Positions 25,919-34,537 of a DNA stretch of 64,000 nucleotides are shown here, in pieces. Source of the DNA: Streptomyces sp. A2-16 (GTDB lineage: Bacteria > Actinomycetota > Actinomycetes > Streptomycetales > Streptomycetaceae). The stretch spans positions 682,001 through 746,000 of the forward strand of contig NZ_CP063808.1 in NCBI RefSeq assembly GCF_018128905.1, given 5' to 3'. Under the pieces are notes generated by a model, which did not search any database, had not been told where the DNA came from, and saw only the letters and a program-made list of their open reading frames with translations. Numbering within the stretch: the stretch's first letter is position 1; each line of letters opens with the position of its first letter. The translations under genes and the position numbers were made by a program.

Positions 25919-27310
25919 TCACTCCACCGGAGACCGCCTGCGCAGCGCCGCGTACAGCACCGCGCTCACCGCGAAGCCGACCACGGGGGTGATGTCGCCG
26001 AACGACGGCCAGTGCTCCGGCACATAGCCCACGTAGTCCTCCTGGTTGGAGAAGAGCGGCACGGACACCGCGACGCCGATCAACAGGGCTGCCAGTCCCG
26101 GCAGGTTGGTGAACGTGCGGTCGGTCAGAAGGGCCGCCGACCGCTCCTGAGGCACGCTCCTCCGCAGCCACCGCTCCACCAGGACGACACCCAGCCAGGG
26201 CGCCACCCAGTACGCGATCACCAGCAGGAACGCCTCGTAGGCCGCCCCCGCGTCGGAGAGCGAGGCCCACGCCGCCGCCGTGCCCGCGACCCCTGACACC
26301 ACGACCAGCACGCTCCGGCTCAGCCAGGCGGGCAGGTTCAGGCCGAAGGAGGCGATGGAGATCGCGCCGGAGTACACGTTGAGGGCGTTGGCCGAGACCG
26401 CTCCCAGGATGATCGCGATCAGGACCAGGTCGCCCAGCCATCCGGGGAGGTGGCCGGTGAAGGCCGCCGTCGGGGTCGCGTCCTTCGGGGCCACGATGGT
26501 CGCCGAGGCCGCGCCGATCACCGCGACCACTGTGACCGACAGGAACAGGCCGAGCGCCGGGTACAGGACCGTCCTGGCCCTGTTCGCCGTACGGGGGAGA
26601 TAGCGCGAGTAGTCCGAGGCGTACGGGTTCCAGCCCGCCGCGTATCCCCAGGCCGCGCTGAACGCGAGCAGGAAACCGCCGATGCCGCCGCCCGTGCCGC
26701 CCCCGCCGAGGTCGGCGTCCTTGAAGGTCCACACCCCGGCCAGCAGGAAGATCACCGCGAGGGCGGGGAAGGCGTACTTCTCGAAGACGTGGACGAAGTT
26801 GTGGCCGATGAAGCCGATCAGGATCTCGGCGGCCACCACGAGGAGGAGGGACGGCAGCGGCCGCAGCCCGGTCAGCGTGTTGAGCGCGAAGGCCGCGCTG
26901 ACGCTGTTCACCGCGAACCAGCCGACACCCGCCACCAGGCCGTTGGCCGCGGCGGGCAGGATGTTGCCGCGGTGCCCGAAGGAGAGGCGGCCGATCACCA
27001 TCTGCGGCACCCCGAACCGGGGCCCGTCCAGGGACAGGACACCCTGGGTGATCGCGCCGAGGGCGGTGCCGAGCACGATCGCGGCCGTGGCCTGCCAGAA
27101 GCTCAGGCCGAAGAAGAGGACCGCGATCACCCCGATGAAGACCGTGGCGAACTCGATGTTGGGGGAGGCCCAGGTCCACAGCAGCTGGAGCGGGCCGCCG
27201 TGGCGTTCGGACTCGGGGATGGGTTCCGAGCCCGCCGCCTCGACGGCGATGACCTTGTCACCGTATGCGGGAGCGAGGGTGCCGGCGGAGTCGGCGGGAG
27301 CTGTCGTCAT
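25919..27310 (-). CDS. NCS1-family cytosine/purine/hydantoin permease
   Basis: Proton- or sodium-coupled nucleobase importer, 463 residues, about twelve hydrophobic segments. Family signatures: an N-terminal HGGPLQLLWTWASPNIEF, then GPRFGVPQMVIGRLSFGHRGNILPAAANGL. WNPYASDYSRYLPR corresponds to the conserved central motif. The long Gly-rich loop GGGGTGGGIGG is a local oddity. ATG at 27310. Its neighbours (PucR, deaminase, dioxygenase) make cytosine or a purine the likely substrate. No obvious promoter stands out in the 80 bases upstream. Confidence 0.92.
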   Translation of the reverse strand: MTTAPADSAGTLAPAYGDKVIAVEAAGSEPIPESERHGGPLQLLWTWASPNIEFATVFIGVIAVLFFGLSFWQATAAIVLGTALGAITQGVLSLDGPRFGVPQMVIGRLSFGHRGNILPAAANGLVAGVGWFAVNSVSAAFALNTLTGLRPLPSLLLVVAAEILIGFIGHNFVHVFEKYAFPALAVIFLLAGVWTFKDADLGGGGTGGGIGGFLLAFSAAWGYAAGWNPYASDYSRYLPRTANRARTVLYPALGLFLSVTVVAVIGAASATIVAPKDATPTAAFTGHLPGWLGDLVLIAIILGAVSANALNVYSGAISIASFGLNLPAWLSRSVLVVVSGVAGTAAAWASLSDAGAAYEAFLLVIAYWVAPWLGVVLVERWLRRSVPQERSAALLTDRTFTNLPGLAALLIGVAVSVPLFSNQEDYVGYVPEHWPSFGDITPVVGFAVSAVLYAALRRRSPVE

Positions 27311-27391
27311 GCGAGGTAAGTGTCCGGTCCGTACCGGCCTGCGCCCAGGGGCGCATTGTCCGTTTCGGGGGGCCCGCCGACGTACACCTTG

Positions 27392-27784
27392 TCAGGAGGC
27401 GTCCTTGGGGTCCTCGCCGGCCTCGCGTCGCTTCAGCTCCTCCTCGCGGCGGCGCAGGTCGGCCTCCCAGTCCTTCAGCAGGGCCTCGTCCTTTTTGTTC
27501 TCGGCCTTGAGGGAGTTCAGGAACTCGGGGTTGTCGTCGGGGGCGACGTACTCCGTGCGGTGGTTGCGGTGCCACTCGGAGGGGGTGCGGCCGTTCGCCG
27601 GCGGGGTGCGCAGCTTGCCCGCGGCGAGCCAGGCGACCGGGCCGACGATCCAGAACAGCAGGATGATGAAGACCCAGGCGATCTTGGGGAGGTGCTTCGC
27701 CTCGTCCTCGGGGGTGTTGAGGCAGTCGATGAACGCGTAGATCGTCAGCGCCAGCGGGATCAGGTACATCAGCAGCCGGAACAT
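27392..27784 (-). CDS. PLDc_N-domain small membrane protein
   Basis: A 130-residue protein with two N-terminal helices (MFRLLMYLIPLALTIYAFIDCL; IAWVFIILLFWIVGPVAWLAAG), which match the phospholipase-D/cardiolipin-synthase N-terminal (PLDc_N) module as a stand-alone protein. The tail is charged and ends in a coiled-coil-like Glu/Arg/Lys stretch (KDWEADLRRREEELKRREAG). No catalytic HKD motif, so it is not a synthase. Probably a membrane-associated accessory of unknown role. ATG at 27784; divergent from the UbiD gene. Confidence 0.85.
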   Translation of the reverse strand: MFRLLMYLIPLALTIYAFIDCLNTPEDEAKHLPKIAWVFIILLFWIVGPVAWLAAGKLRTPPANGRTPSEWHRNHRTEYVAPDDNPEFLNSLKAENKKDEALLKDWEADLRRREEELKRREAGEDPKDAS

Positions 27785-27857
27785 GCGGTTTGGCCCCCAG
27801 GGAACGTTGTGTGGAGCCTGTGACAGGCCCCTGACGGGCTCAGGGTAGCGGCTCGGG

Positions 27858-27870
27858 GATACTGGACCCC
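27858..27870 (+). promoter_or_regulatory. -10-like element placing a near-leaderless start for the UbiD gene
   Basis: GATACT (27858-27863) ends seven bases before the ATG at 27871, and no Shine-Dalgarno is visible between them. A leaderless or very short leader is likely. No -35 element at a normal distance is evident. Confidence 0.4.
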
Positions 27871-29328
27871 ATGGCTTACGACGATCTTCGCTCCCTGCTC
27901 AGGGCACTGGAACGCGAGGGAGACCTCAAGCGGATCAAGGCCGAGGTCGACCCGTATCTCGAGGTCGGGGAGATCGTCGACCGGGTGCAGAAGGCGGGCG
28001 GTCCCGCGCTGCTCTTCGAGAACGTCCGCGGGTCCGCGATGCCGCTCGCCATGAACGTCTTCGGGACCGACCGGCGACTGCTCAAGGCCCTGGGCCTGAA
28101 GTCGTACGGCGAGATCTCCGAGAAGATCGGCGGGCTGCTGCGTCCCGAGCTGCCGCACGGCTTCGTGGGTGTGCGCGAGGCGTTCGGGAAGCTCGGCGCG
28201 ATGACGCACGTGCCGCCGAAGAAGGTGAAGTCCGGGGACGCCCCCGTCCAGGAGGTCGTCCTCACCGGGGACGACGTCGATCTGGACCAGCTCCCGGCCC
28301 TGTTCACCTGGCCGCAGGACGGCGGGTCCTTCTTCAACCTGGGCCTGACCCACACCAAGGACCCGGAGTCCGGGATCCGCAACCTCGGTCTGTACCGCCT
28401 CCAGCGCCACGACAAGCGCACGATCGGCATGCACTGGCAGATCCACAAGGACAGCCGCAACCACTACCAGGTCGCCGCCCGGCGTGGTGAGCGCCTCCCG
28501 GTCGCGATCGCCTTCGGCTGCCCGCCCGCGGTCACCTACGCCTCCACGGCCCCGCTCCCCGGCGACATCGACGAGTACCTCTTCGCCGGGTTCATCGCGG
28601 GCAAGCGGATCGAGATGGTGGACTGCAAGACGGTCCCGCTCCAGGTCCCGGCGCAGGCCGAGGTGGTCATCGAGGGCTGGCTGGAGCCCGGGGAGATGCT
28701 GCCGGAGGGGCCCTTCGGGGACCACACCGGCTTCTACACCCCGCAGGAGCCGTTCCCGGCGCTGAAGATCGACTGCGTGACCATGCGGAAGCGGCCGCTG
28801 CTCCAGTCAATCGTCGTGGGCCGCCCCCCGACGGAGGACGGTCCGCTGGGCCGTGCGACGGAGCGCTTCTTCCTCCCCCTGCTGAAGATCATCGTCCCCG
28901 ACATCGTGGACTACCACCTGCCCGAGGCGGGCGGCTTCCACAACTGCGCGATCGTCTCGATCGACAAGAAGTACCCGAAGCACGCGCAGAAGGTGATGCA
29001 CGCGGTGTGGGGGGCACACATGATGTCGCTGACCAAACTGATCGTGGTCGTCGACGCCGACTGCGACGTCCACGATCTGCACGAGGTCGCCTGGCGGGCA
29101 CTGGGCAACACGGACTACGCCCGTGACCTCTCGGTCGTCGAGGGACCGGTCGATCACCTCGACCATGCCTCCTACCAGCAGTTCTGGGGCGGCAAGGCGG
29201 GTATCGACGCGACGAAGAAGTGGCCCGAGGAGGGCTACACACGGGACGGCGGCTGGCCCGACATGGTGCTGTCCGACCCGGAGACGGCGGCGAAGGTCGA
29301 CCGCCGGTGGAAGGAGTACGGACTGTGA
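27871..29328 (+). CDS. Menaquinone biosynthesis decarboxylase, UbiD family (SCO4490-like)
   Basis: prFMN-dependent decarboxylase of 485 residues, proposed to remove the carboxylate of (prenylated) dihydroxynaphthoate in the futalosine menaquinone route. UbiD hallmarks: YDDLRSLLRALEREGDLKRI, MPLAMNVFGTDRR, HWQIHKDSRNHYQVA, and the acidic active-site region EMLPEGPFGDHTGFYTP. The length matches the actinobacterial menaquinone group (TIGR 'SCO4490 family' in my memory). ATG at 27871. Its stop overlaps the following small gene (GTGA), and the prenyltransferase and UbiX genes lie just downstream; UbiX would make the prFMN cofactor. Confidence 0.93.
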   Translation: MAYDDLRSLLRALEREGDLKRIKAEVDPYLEVGEIVDRVQKAGGPALLFENVRGSAMPLAMNVFGTDRRLLKALGLKSYGEISEKIGGLLRPELPHGFVGVREAFGKLGAMTHVPPKKVKSGDAPVQEVVLTGDDVDLDQLPALFTWPQDGGSFFNLGLTHTKDPESGIRNLGLYRLQRHDKRTIGMHWQIHKDSRNHYQVAARRGERLPVAIAFGCPPAVTYASTAPLPGDIDEYLFAGFIAGKRIEMVDCKTVPLQVPAQAEVVIEGWLEPGEMLPEGPFGDHTGFYTPQEPFPALKIDCVTMRKRPLLQSIVVGRPPTEDGPLGRATERFFLPLLKIIVPDIVDYHLPEAGGFHNCAIVSIDKKYPKHAQKVMHAVWGAHMMSLTKLIVVVDADCDVHDLHEVAWRALGNTDYARDLSVVEGPVDHLDHASYQQFWGGKAGIDATKKWPEEGYTRDGGWPDMVLSDPETAAKVDRRWKEYGL

Positions 29329-29795
29329 GCCCCATCGCCGTGGGCGGCCCGGCCCTGTTCGTCGGCACCGACACCGACTACGTGGCGCTGGTGCGGCCCG
29401 CTCTGGATCCGGCCGACCCGGGCGTCCGCCGGGCCGCCGAACAGGCGGGCGTCACACCGGAGGAGCTCGTCGGCCCCGGTGACACCTGGGCGGTTCTCTA
29501 CGAGCACGGCGGCGACGGCGACGGCTTCGAGCTGCCCGGGGTGCGCGACGCGGAACCCGCCGACTTCGCGGAGCGGCTGCGCGCGGGACTCGCCGCGGCG
29601 GACGGTCCGTTCACGGTCGACGGCGGAGCGGCGCTGCGACTGGACGCCTCTCCGGCCGGCCCGGACGGATACGCCTTCACCGCGCACGTGACCCCGCCCG
29701 ACGACTCCGGGAAACCGGTGACCGTGGAGACGGGACCGCTGCCCTCCGCCGCACTCCTGACCGACCTCGACGCCTTCCTCGGGAGCCTCGCATGA
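29325..29795 (+). CDS. Hypothetical protein coupled to UbiD and prenyltransferase genes
   Basis: A 156-residue acidic, Ala/Gly/Pro-rich soluble protein with no family I recognise. No signal or membrane segment. It begins VSPIAVGGPALFVGTDTDYVALVRPALDP and contains two Gly/Asp-rich stretches. The GTG at 29325 overlaps the UbiD stop (GTGA), and its own stop overlaps the prenyltransferase start (ATGATGA), so translation of all three is likely coupled. Strict placement between two menaquinone enzymes suggests an accessory role, but nothing in the sequence proves that. Confidence 0.75.
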   Translation: MSPIAVGGPALFVGTDTDYVALVRPALDPADPGVRRAAEQAGVTPEELVGPGDTWAVLYEHGGDGDGFELPGVRDAEPADFAERLRAGLAAADGPFTVDGGAALRLDASPAGPDGYAFTAHVTPPDDSGKPVTVETGPLPSAALLTDLDAFLGSLA

Positions 29796-30715
29796 TGACC
29801 ACCGCCGACGGGGTCGTGGGCCCGGGCCCGGCGTCGCAGCCGACCGGGAAGGTGAAGGGCTTCCTGCGCCTCGTGATGATCGAGCACTCGGTCTTCGCGC
29901 TGCCCTTCGCCTACATCGCCGCGCTGACCGCGATGTACGAGTGGGACAAGAACATCCACTGGGGGCGGCTGCTCCTGGTGACGATCTGCATGGTGGGACT
30001 GCGGACCTTCGCGATGGCGGTCAACCGGATCATCGACCGGGAGATCGACGCGCGGAACCCCCGGACGGCGCAGCGGGAGCTCGTCACCGGGGCGATGTCG
30101 GTGAAGCACGCCTGGACCGGGGCGCTGGTCGCCGTCGTGGTCTTCCTCGGCTCGGCGGCGCTGCTGAACCCGCTGTGCCTGGCGCTGGCTCCCGTCGCGG
30201 TGATCCCGATGGTGGTCTACCCGTACGGCAAGCGGTTCACGAACTTCCCGCAGGCCATCCTCGGCCTCGCCCAGGCCATGGGGCCGGTGGGCGGCTGGCT
30301 CGCGATCACCGGGGAGTGGTCCTGGGACGCGGTGATCCTCGGTCTCGCCGTCGGCATCTGGATCGGCGGGTTCGACCTGATCTACGCCTGCCAGGACGTG
30401 GAGACGGACCGGAAGATCGGCGTGATGTCGGTACCGGCTCGCTTCGGGATCCCGGCGGCGATTTGGGGGGCGCGGGTCTGTCACTTCCTGACCACGTCGC
30501 TCCTCGTCTGGTACGCCGTCGCCACCGAGGCCGGTGGGTTCTTCTGGGTGGGCCTGATGATCGTCGCGGGTGCGTTCGTGTACGAGCACTCGATCGTGCG
30601 GCCGCATGACCTGTCCCGGCTGAACCGGGCGTTCTTCAGCGTCAACGGGTTCATCGGCATTGCCCTGTTCGTGTGCGCCTTGCTGGATCTGCTGGTGCGG
30701 GGACTGACGGTCTGA
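29792..30715 (+). CDS. mqnP: Menaquinone prenyltransferase MqnP (UbiA family)
   Basis: Integral membrane prenyltransferase of 307 residues attaching the polyprenyl tail to dihydroxynaphthoate in the futalosine pathway. The first Asp-rich motif is NRIIDREIDARNPRTAQRELVTG (near 82) and the second is DLIYACQDVETDRKIGVMSVP (near 195). Hydrophobic helices fill the rest, as in UbiA proteins. The ATG at 29792 overlaps the upstream stop. Third gene of the UbiD operon. The S. coelicolor counterpart I recall is SCO4491. Confidence 0.92.
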   Translation: MMTTADGVVGPGPASQPTGKVKGFLRLVMIEHSVFALPFAYIAALTAMYEWDKNIHWGRLLLVTICMVGLRTFAMAVNRIIDREIDARNPRTAQRELVTGAMSVKHAWTGALVAVVVFLGSAALLNPLCLALAPVAVIPMVVYPYGKRFTNFPQAILGLAQAMGPVGGWLAITGEWSWDAVILGLAVGIWIGGFDLIYACQDVETDRKIGVMSVPARFGIPAAIWGARVCHFLTTSLLVWYAVATEAGGFFWVGLMIVAGAFVYEHSIVRPHDLSRLNRAFFSVNGFIGIALFVCALLDLLVRGLTV

Positions 30716-30730
30716 CACGGCCCCGCGCCG

Positions 30731-31324
30731 CTAGGCGGGTTCGGGCGTCCGGCGCTTGAACACGAACGCCGTCGCCACTCCCGCCACCAGGCCCAGCAGG
30801 TGCCCCTGCCAGCTGACGCCCGACTGCGTGGGCGCCAGGCCCATGAGTATCGACGTGCCCCAGACGGCACCGACCAGCAGACCCACCAGCACCCCCAGCG
30901 GGCGGCGCTCCACGAAGCCGCTCACCACCAAGTAGCCGAACAGGCCGAAGATCAGGCCCGACGCGCCCGCCGTGTTGGTGTGGGCCGGGGCGATGAGCCA
31001 GACGCCCAGGCCGTCGGCGACGATGATCAGGGCGCAGACGGCGGCGAACCGGCGGAGGCCGCCCAGGGCCGCCAGGAAGCCCATGACCAGCAGCGGGACG
31101 CTGTTCGCGGCGACATGGGCGAAGCCGAAGTGGATGAACGCGGCCGGCACGACGTCGACCAGCTCGGACGGGGTGCGGGGTGTGATGCCGAGGCTGTCGA
31201 GAGCGTGGCCGCTCGCCACGTCCACCACTTCCAGCAGCCACAGCAGGGCGACCCAGCCCACCATCAGCTTGGCCGCCGCCTTCGCACGATCACCGCGCGA
31301 CCACTCGAGTTCCTTGCCGACCAT
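30731..31324 (-). CDS. Rhomboid-family intramembrane serine protease
   Basis: A 197-residue membrane protein with six hydrophobic helices. Rhomboid catalytic elements are present: FAHVAANSVPLL (HxxxN), the catalytic Ser in AGASGLIFGLFGYLV (GASG), and the catalytic His in SWQGHLLGLVAG. It would cleave transmembrane substrates in the bilayer; targets are unknown. The ATG at 31324 has GGGGGTT upstream; a GTG or ATG five codons further out is less likely. Opposite strand to the menaquinone genes on both sides, so it is a separate unit. Confidence 0.9.
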   Translation of the reverse strand: MVGKELEWSRGDRAKAAAKLMVGWVALLWLLEVVDVASGHALDSLGITPRTPSELVDVVPAAFIHFGFAHVAANSVPLLVMGFLAALGGLRRFAAVCALIIVADGLGVWLIAPAHTNTAGASGLIFGLFGYLVVSGFVERRPLGVLVGLLVGAVWGTSILMGLAPTQSGVSWQGHLLGLVAGVATAFVFKRRTPEPA

Positions 31325-31403
31325 GGCAACCCCCAGCACTCACTCATCCCCTCACGGGGAACGACCGGACCCCCTTGGCCGGTTCCCACCCTGCGTCGCC
31401 GGA

Positions 31404-31416
31404 TAGGCTCGGGGGT
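31404..31416 (+). promoter_or_regulatory. -10-like element with leaderless-type spacing for the UbiX gene
   Basis: TAGGCT (31404-31409) ends seven bases before the GTG at 31417. The G-run between them is too close to the start to act as a normal ribosome site, so a leaderless message is plausible. Confidence 0.4.
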
Positions 31417-32100
31417 GTGAACCCAGTCAAGCCAGGAGAGACGCGGCGTACGCCTTGGATCGTAGGGGTGTCCGGCGCCTCCGGCACCCCGTATGCCGCG
31501 TCCGTGCTGCGCGCGCTGCTCGCCGCCGGCGAGAGCGTCGACCTGGTGGTCTCCCGCGCCTCGCGGCTCACCCTCCTGGACGAGACGGGGATCTCGTTCC
31601 GGGACGCGCACTGGCGCGAGGACCTGCGGGAATGGCTGGCCCGTGGAGCGGACGGCAAGCCCGGCACCTTCGAGGCGGACATCGCCGCCGTGCGGTACTG
31701 GAACGCCGGGGACCTGGCCGCGGGGCCGTCCTCGGGGTCGTATCCGAGCAAGGGGATGCTGATCGTCCCCGCCTCCACCGCCTGTGTCGCCGGTGTCGCC
31801 CTCGGGCTGTCCAAGGACCTGTTGCAGCGGGCCGCGAGCGTGACGCTGAAGGAGCGGCGGCCGCTGGTCGTGGCCGTGCGGGAGACCCCCCTGAACGGCC
31901 AGACCCTCCGGCACCTCGTCGCGCTCGACGATGCCGGCGCGAGCGTGGTCCCGGCCTCGCCGGGCTTCTACGCGGGCGCCACCCACATCCAGGACCTGGT
32001 GGACTTCGTCGCCGGACGGGTGCTGGACGCGGCGGGCGTGGGACACGGCCTGTACCGGCGCTGGCAGGGCGAACTGGGCGGCGGCACGTCGGGTCACTAG
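31417..32100 (+). CDS. ubiX: Flavin prenyltransferase, UbiX family
   Basis: A 227-residue enzyme making prenylated FMN, the cofactor of UbiD decarboxylases. Seen: RTPWIVGVSGASGTPYAASVLRAL (FMN loop), SSGSYPSKGMLIVPASTACVAGVALG, LLQRAASVTLKERRPLVVAVRETPLN and PASPGFYAGATHIQDLVDFVAGRVLD, the full set of UbiX/Pad motifs. The GTG at 31417 suits the conserved start of the fold. It sits 0.7 kb from mqnP and about 2 kb from the UbiD gene it serves. The S. coelicolor counterpart I recall is SCO4492. Confidence 0.95.
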   Translation: MNPVKPGETRRTPWIVGVSGASGTPYAASVLRALLAAGESVDLVVSRASRLTLLDETGISFRDAHWREDLREWLARGADGKPGTFEADIAAVRYWNAGDLAAGPSSGSYPSKGMLIVPASTACVAGVALGLSKDLLQRAASVTLKERRPLVVAVRETPLNGQTLRHLVALDDAGASVVPASPGFYAGATHIQDLVDFVAGRVLDAAGVGHGLYRRWQGELGGGTSGH

Positions 32101-32225
32101 GGCATGCGGGTCACCGGGGCCGGCGGGCAGCAAAGCCGGCGGGTCACGGGAGCAAGCGGGTCATCAGAGCAAGCGGCAGTACCTCTCATCACTTCGGGAA
32201 CTTCTCAGCGGAAGGCTTCGATCGC

Positions 32226-32681
32226 ATGGACGCGGTGGACAGGCAGCTCATCCAGGCCCTGAGGGAGAACGGCCGGGCCTCCTACGCGGAGCTGGGGCGC
32301 CTCGTCGGTCTGTCGGGACCCAGCGTCACCGACCGCATCAACCGGCTGGAGGCGGCCGGGGTCATCACCGGCTATCGCGCCACCGTCGACGCCGCCTCGC
32401 TCGGCCTCGGCGTCACCGCGCTGATCGGCATCTCGCTGTCCGACGCGGTCGACCACGAGGACGTGGCACGCCGGCTGCGGGACCTCACCGAGATCGAGGA
32501 CTGCTGGTTCATCGCGGGCGACGACTCGTACATGCTGAAGGTCCGGGCCTCGGACGTCGACGGCCTGGAGAAGATCATCCGGCGGCTGTCCGGGACCGAG
32601 GGGGTCTCCCGGACCCGTACCACGATCGTGCTCTCCACGAAGTGGGAGAACCGGGTCGGAGAGCTGCCCGAAGAGGCGTAG
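32226..32681 (+). CDS. Lrp/AsnC-family transcriptional regulator
   Basis: A 151-residue feast/famine regulator. The N-terminal helix-turn-helix is MDAVDRQLIQALRENGRASYAELGRLVGLSGPSVTDRINRLEAAGVI and the C-terminal RAM ligand domain contains LTEIEDCWFIAGDDSYMLKVRASDVDGLEKIIRRL. ATG at 32226 with GGAAGG about ten bases upstream. It lies between ubiX and mqnE on the same strand and may control them, although Lrp proteins usually respond to amino acids. Its effector is unknown. Confidence 0.93.
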   Translation: MDAVDRQLIQALRENGRASYAELGRLVGLSGPSVTDRINRLEAAGVITGYRATVDAASLGLGVTALIGISLSDAVDHEDVARRLRDLTEIEDCWFIAGDDSYMLKVRASDVDGLEKIIRRLSGTEGVSRTRTTIVLSTKWENRVGELPEEA

Positions 32682-32730
32682 GGGCAAGGACGTACGGTTG
32701 TCGGAGTCGTCGGAGAAAGGTGTGACCCCC

Positions 32731-33894
32731 ATGGACGTCGGGCTCAAGCGCGAGCTGGAGGAGAAGGTCCGGGCCGGTGAACGGCTGACCCGCGAGGACG
32801 GCATCGCGCTGTACGAGTCGGACGACCTGGCCTGGCTCGGCGGCCTCGCGCACGAGGTGCGGACGCGGAAGAACGGCGACGTCGTCCACTTCAACGTCAA
32901 CCGGCACCTCAACATGACCAACGTGTGCACGGCGTCCTGCGCCTACTGCTCCTTCCAGCGCAAGCCGGGCGAGAAGGACGCGTACACGATGCGCATCGAG
33001 GAGGCGGTGAAGCTCGCCAAGGCGATGGAGGGCGAGAATCTCACCGAGCTGCACATCGTCAACGGACTGCACCCGAACCTGCCGTGGCGCTACTACCCGC
33101 GCTCGCTGCGGGAGCTCAAGGCGGCCCTCCCGAACGTCTCGCTGAAGGCCTTCACGGCGACGGAGATCCACCACTTCGAGACGATCTCCGGGATGTCCGC
33201 CTCCGAGATCCTCGACGAGCTGATCGACGCGGGCCTGGAGTCCCTCACCGGCGGCGGCGCGGAGATCTTCGACTGGGAGGTCCGCCAGCACATCGTGGAC
33301 CACCGCACCCACTGGGAGGACTGGTCCCGGATCCACCGCCTGGCGCACGAGAAGGGTCTGAAGACCCCGAGCACCATGCTGTACGGCCACATCGAGGAAC
33401 CCCGCCACCGCGTGGACCACGTCCTGCGGCTGCGTGAGCTCCAGGACGAGACCGGCGGCTTCCAGGTCTTCATCCCGCTGCGCTACCAGCACGACTTCGT
33501 GGACGTGAAGGACGGGAAGGTCAGGAACCGCCTTCAGGCCCGCACGCAGATGGCGACCGGCGCCGAGGCGCTGAAGACCTTCGCGGTCTCCCGCCTGCTC
33601 TTCGACAACGTCCCGCACGTCAAGGTCTTCTGGGTCATGCACGGCGTCCAGACCGCGCAGCTGGCCCTCCAGCACGGCGCCGACGACATGGACGGCTCGG
33701 TGGTCGAGTACAAGATCACCCATGACGCGGACAACTACGGCACGCCGAACAAGCTGACGCGCGAGGACCTGCTGGACCTCATCCGCGACGCGGGCTTCCG
33801 CCCGGTGGAGCGCAACACGCGCTACGAGATCATCCGCGAGTACGACGGCCCGGACGCGGGACGCCGGGAGGCACCGCAGCCGATGCGGGTGTGA
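32731..33894 (+). CDS. mqnE: Aminodeoxyfutalosine synthase MqnE
   Basis: Radical SAM enzyme of 387 residues that joins the adenosyl radical to 3-(1-carboxyvinyloxy)benzoate, giving aminodeoxyfutalosine. The cluster motif is TASCAYCSFQRKPG (CxxxCxxC, near 69-76), preceded by HFNVNRHLNMTNVC. Later, FIPLRYQHDFVDVKDG and the C-terminal DNYGTPNKLTREDLLDLIRDAGF fit the family and separate it from MqnC. ATG at 32731; a GTG at 32722 in frame has GGAG six bases upstream and is a real alternative. Substrate comes from MqnA (59.5 kb); the product goes on through deamination or hydrolysis to MqnC (63 kb). Confidence 0.95.
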   Translation: MDVGLKRELEEKVRAGERLTREDGIALYESDDLAWLGGLAHEVRTRKNGDVVHFNVNRHLNMTNVCTASCAYCSFQRKPGEKDAYTMRIEEAVKLAKAMEGENLTELHIVNGLHPNLPWRYYPRSLRELKAALPNVSLKAFTATEIHHFETISGMSASEILDELIDAGLESLTGGGAEIFDWEVRQHIVDHRTHWEDWSRIHRLAHEKGLKTPSTMLYGHIEEPRHRVDHVLRLRELQDETGGFQVFIPLRYQHDFVDVKDGKVRNRLQARTQMATGAEALKTFAVSRLLFDNVPHVKVFWVMHGVQTAQLALQHGADDMDGSVVEYKITHDADNYGTPNKLTREDLLDLIRDAGFRPVERNTRYEIIREYDGPDAGRREAPQPMRV

Positions 33895-33925
33895 GCAGCC
33901 ACCCGTGACCGAGGGATGTAAGGGC

Positions 33926-33937
33926 TACGATCATCCC
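33926..33937 (+). promoter_or_regulatory. -10-like element for a leaderless GNAT gene
   Basis: TACGAT (33926-33931) ends six bases before the GTG at 33938, the usual distance from a -10 hexamer to the transcription start. No Shine-Dalgarno precedes the GTG. Confidence 0.45.
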
Positions 33938-34462
33938 GTGGCCCTTACTTTCACCCTCGACCCCTCCGTGACGCCCGAACTGCGGGACGGCATCCTCGAC
34001 CTGTGGACGGACGTCAGCAACGCGGGCGGTGCCGTCGGGTTCGTCCCGCCCGTGGACCGCGAGACCGTCCGCCCCGAGCTGGTCAAGCACTTCGCGGCGA
34101 TGGCGGACGGCCGCACTCGGCTGCTCGTGGGACGGGACACCGAGGGCCGGGTGGCCGCAGCCGTGTTCCTCGCCTTCAACACGCACCGGCTGATGACCCA
34201 CTGGCTCTGGCTGTACACCGTGATGGTGCACCCCCGTCACCAGGGCAAGGGCTACGGCCGTGACCTGCTCGGCGCCGCCGCGGACGCGGCCCGCGGGATC
34301 GACGGCATCGAGGCGATACGGCTCACCTGCCGCGGCGGCCTCGGTCTGGAGCGCTTCTACGGCTCCTGCGGCTACAAGGAGGTCGGCCGCATACCGGATG
34401 CCATACGGGTCGCTCCAGGGGACGACCGTGACGACGTGATCATGCTGCTGCCGCTCGCCTGA
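33938..34462 (+). CDS. GNAT-family N-acetyltransferase
   Basis: A 174-residue acetyltransferase. The acetyl-CoA pyrophosphate loop is VMVHPRHQGKGYGRDLLGAAAD (motif A) and motif B is GLGLERFYGSCGYKEVGRIP. The substrate is not readable. I prefer the GTG at 33938 because TACGAT lies at leaderless-promoter distance and the fold starts there; the GTG at 33905 would add a short Cys/Gly stretch without support. Stand-alone gene after mqnE. Confidence 0.88.
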   Translation: MALTFTLDPSVTPELRDGILDLWTDVSNAGGAVGFVPPVDRETVRPELVKHFAAMADGRTRLLVGRDTEGRVAAAVFLAFNTHRLMTHWLWLYTVMVHPRHQGKGYGRDLLGAAADAARGIDGIEAIRLTCRGGLGLERFYGSCGYKEVGRIPDAIRVAPGDDRDDVIMLLPLA

Positions 34463-34537
34463 CCCCCGTCGAAGATCGGGTGCCCGGCGTGCTTCACTGG
34501 ACGGTGCCCCTTTTTGGAACCGGAAGAGTGGATTGAC

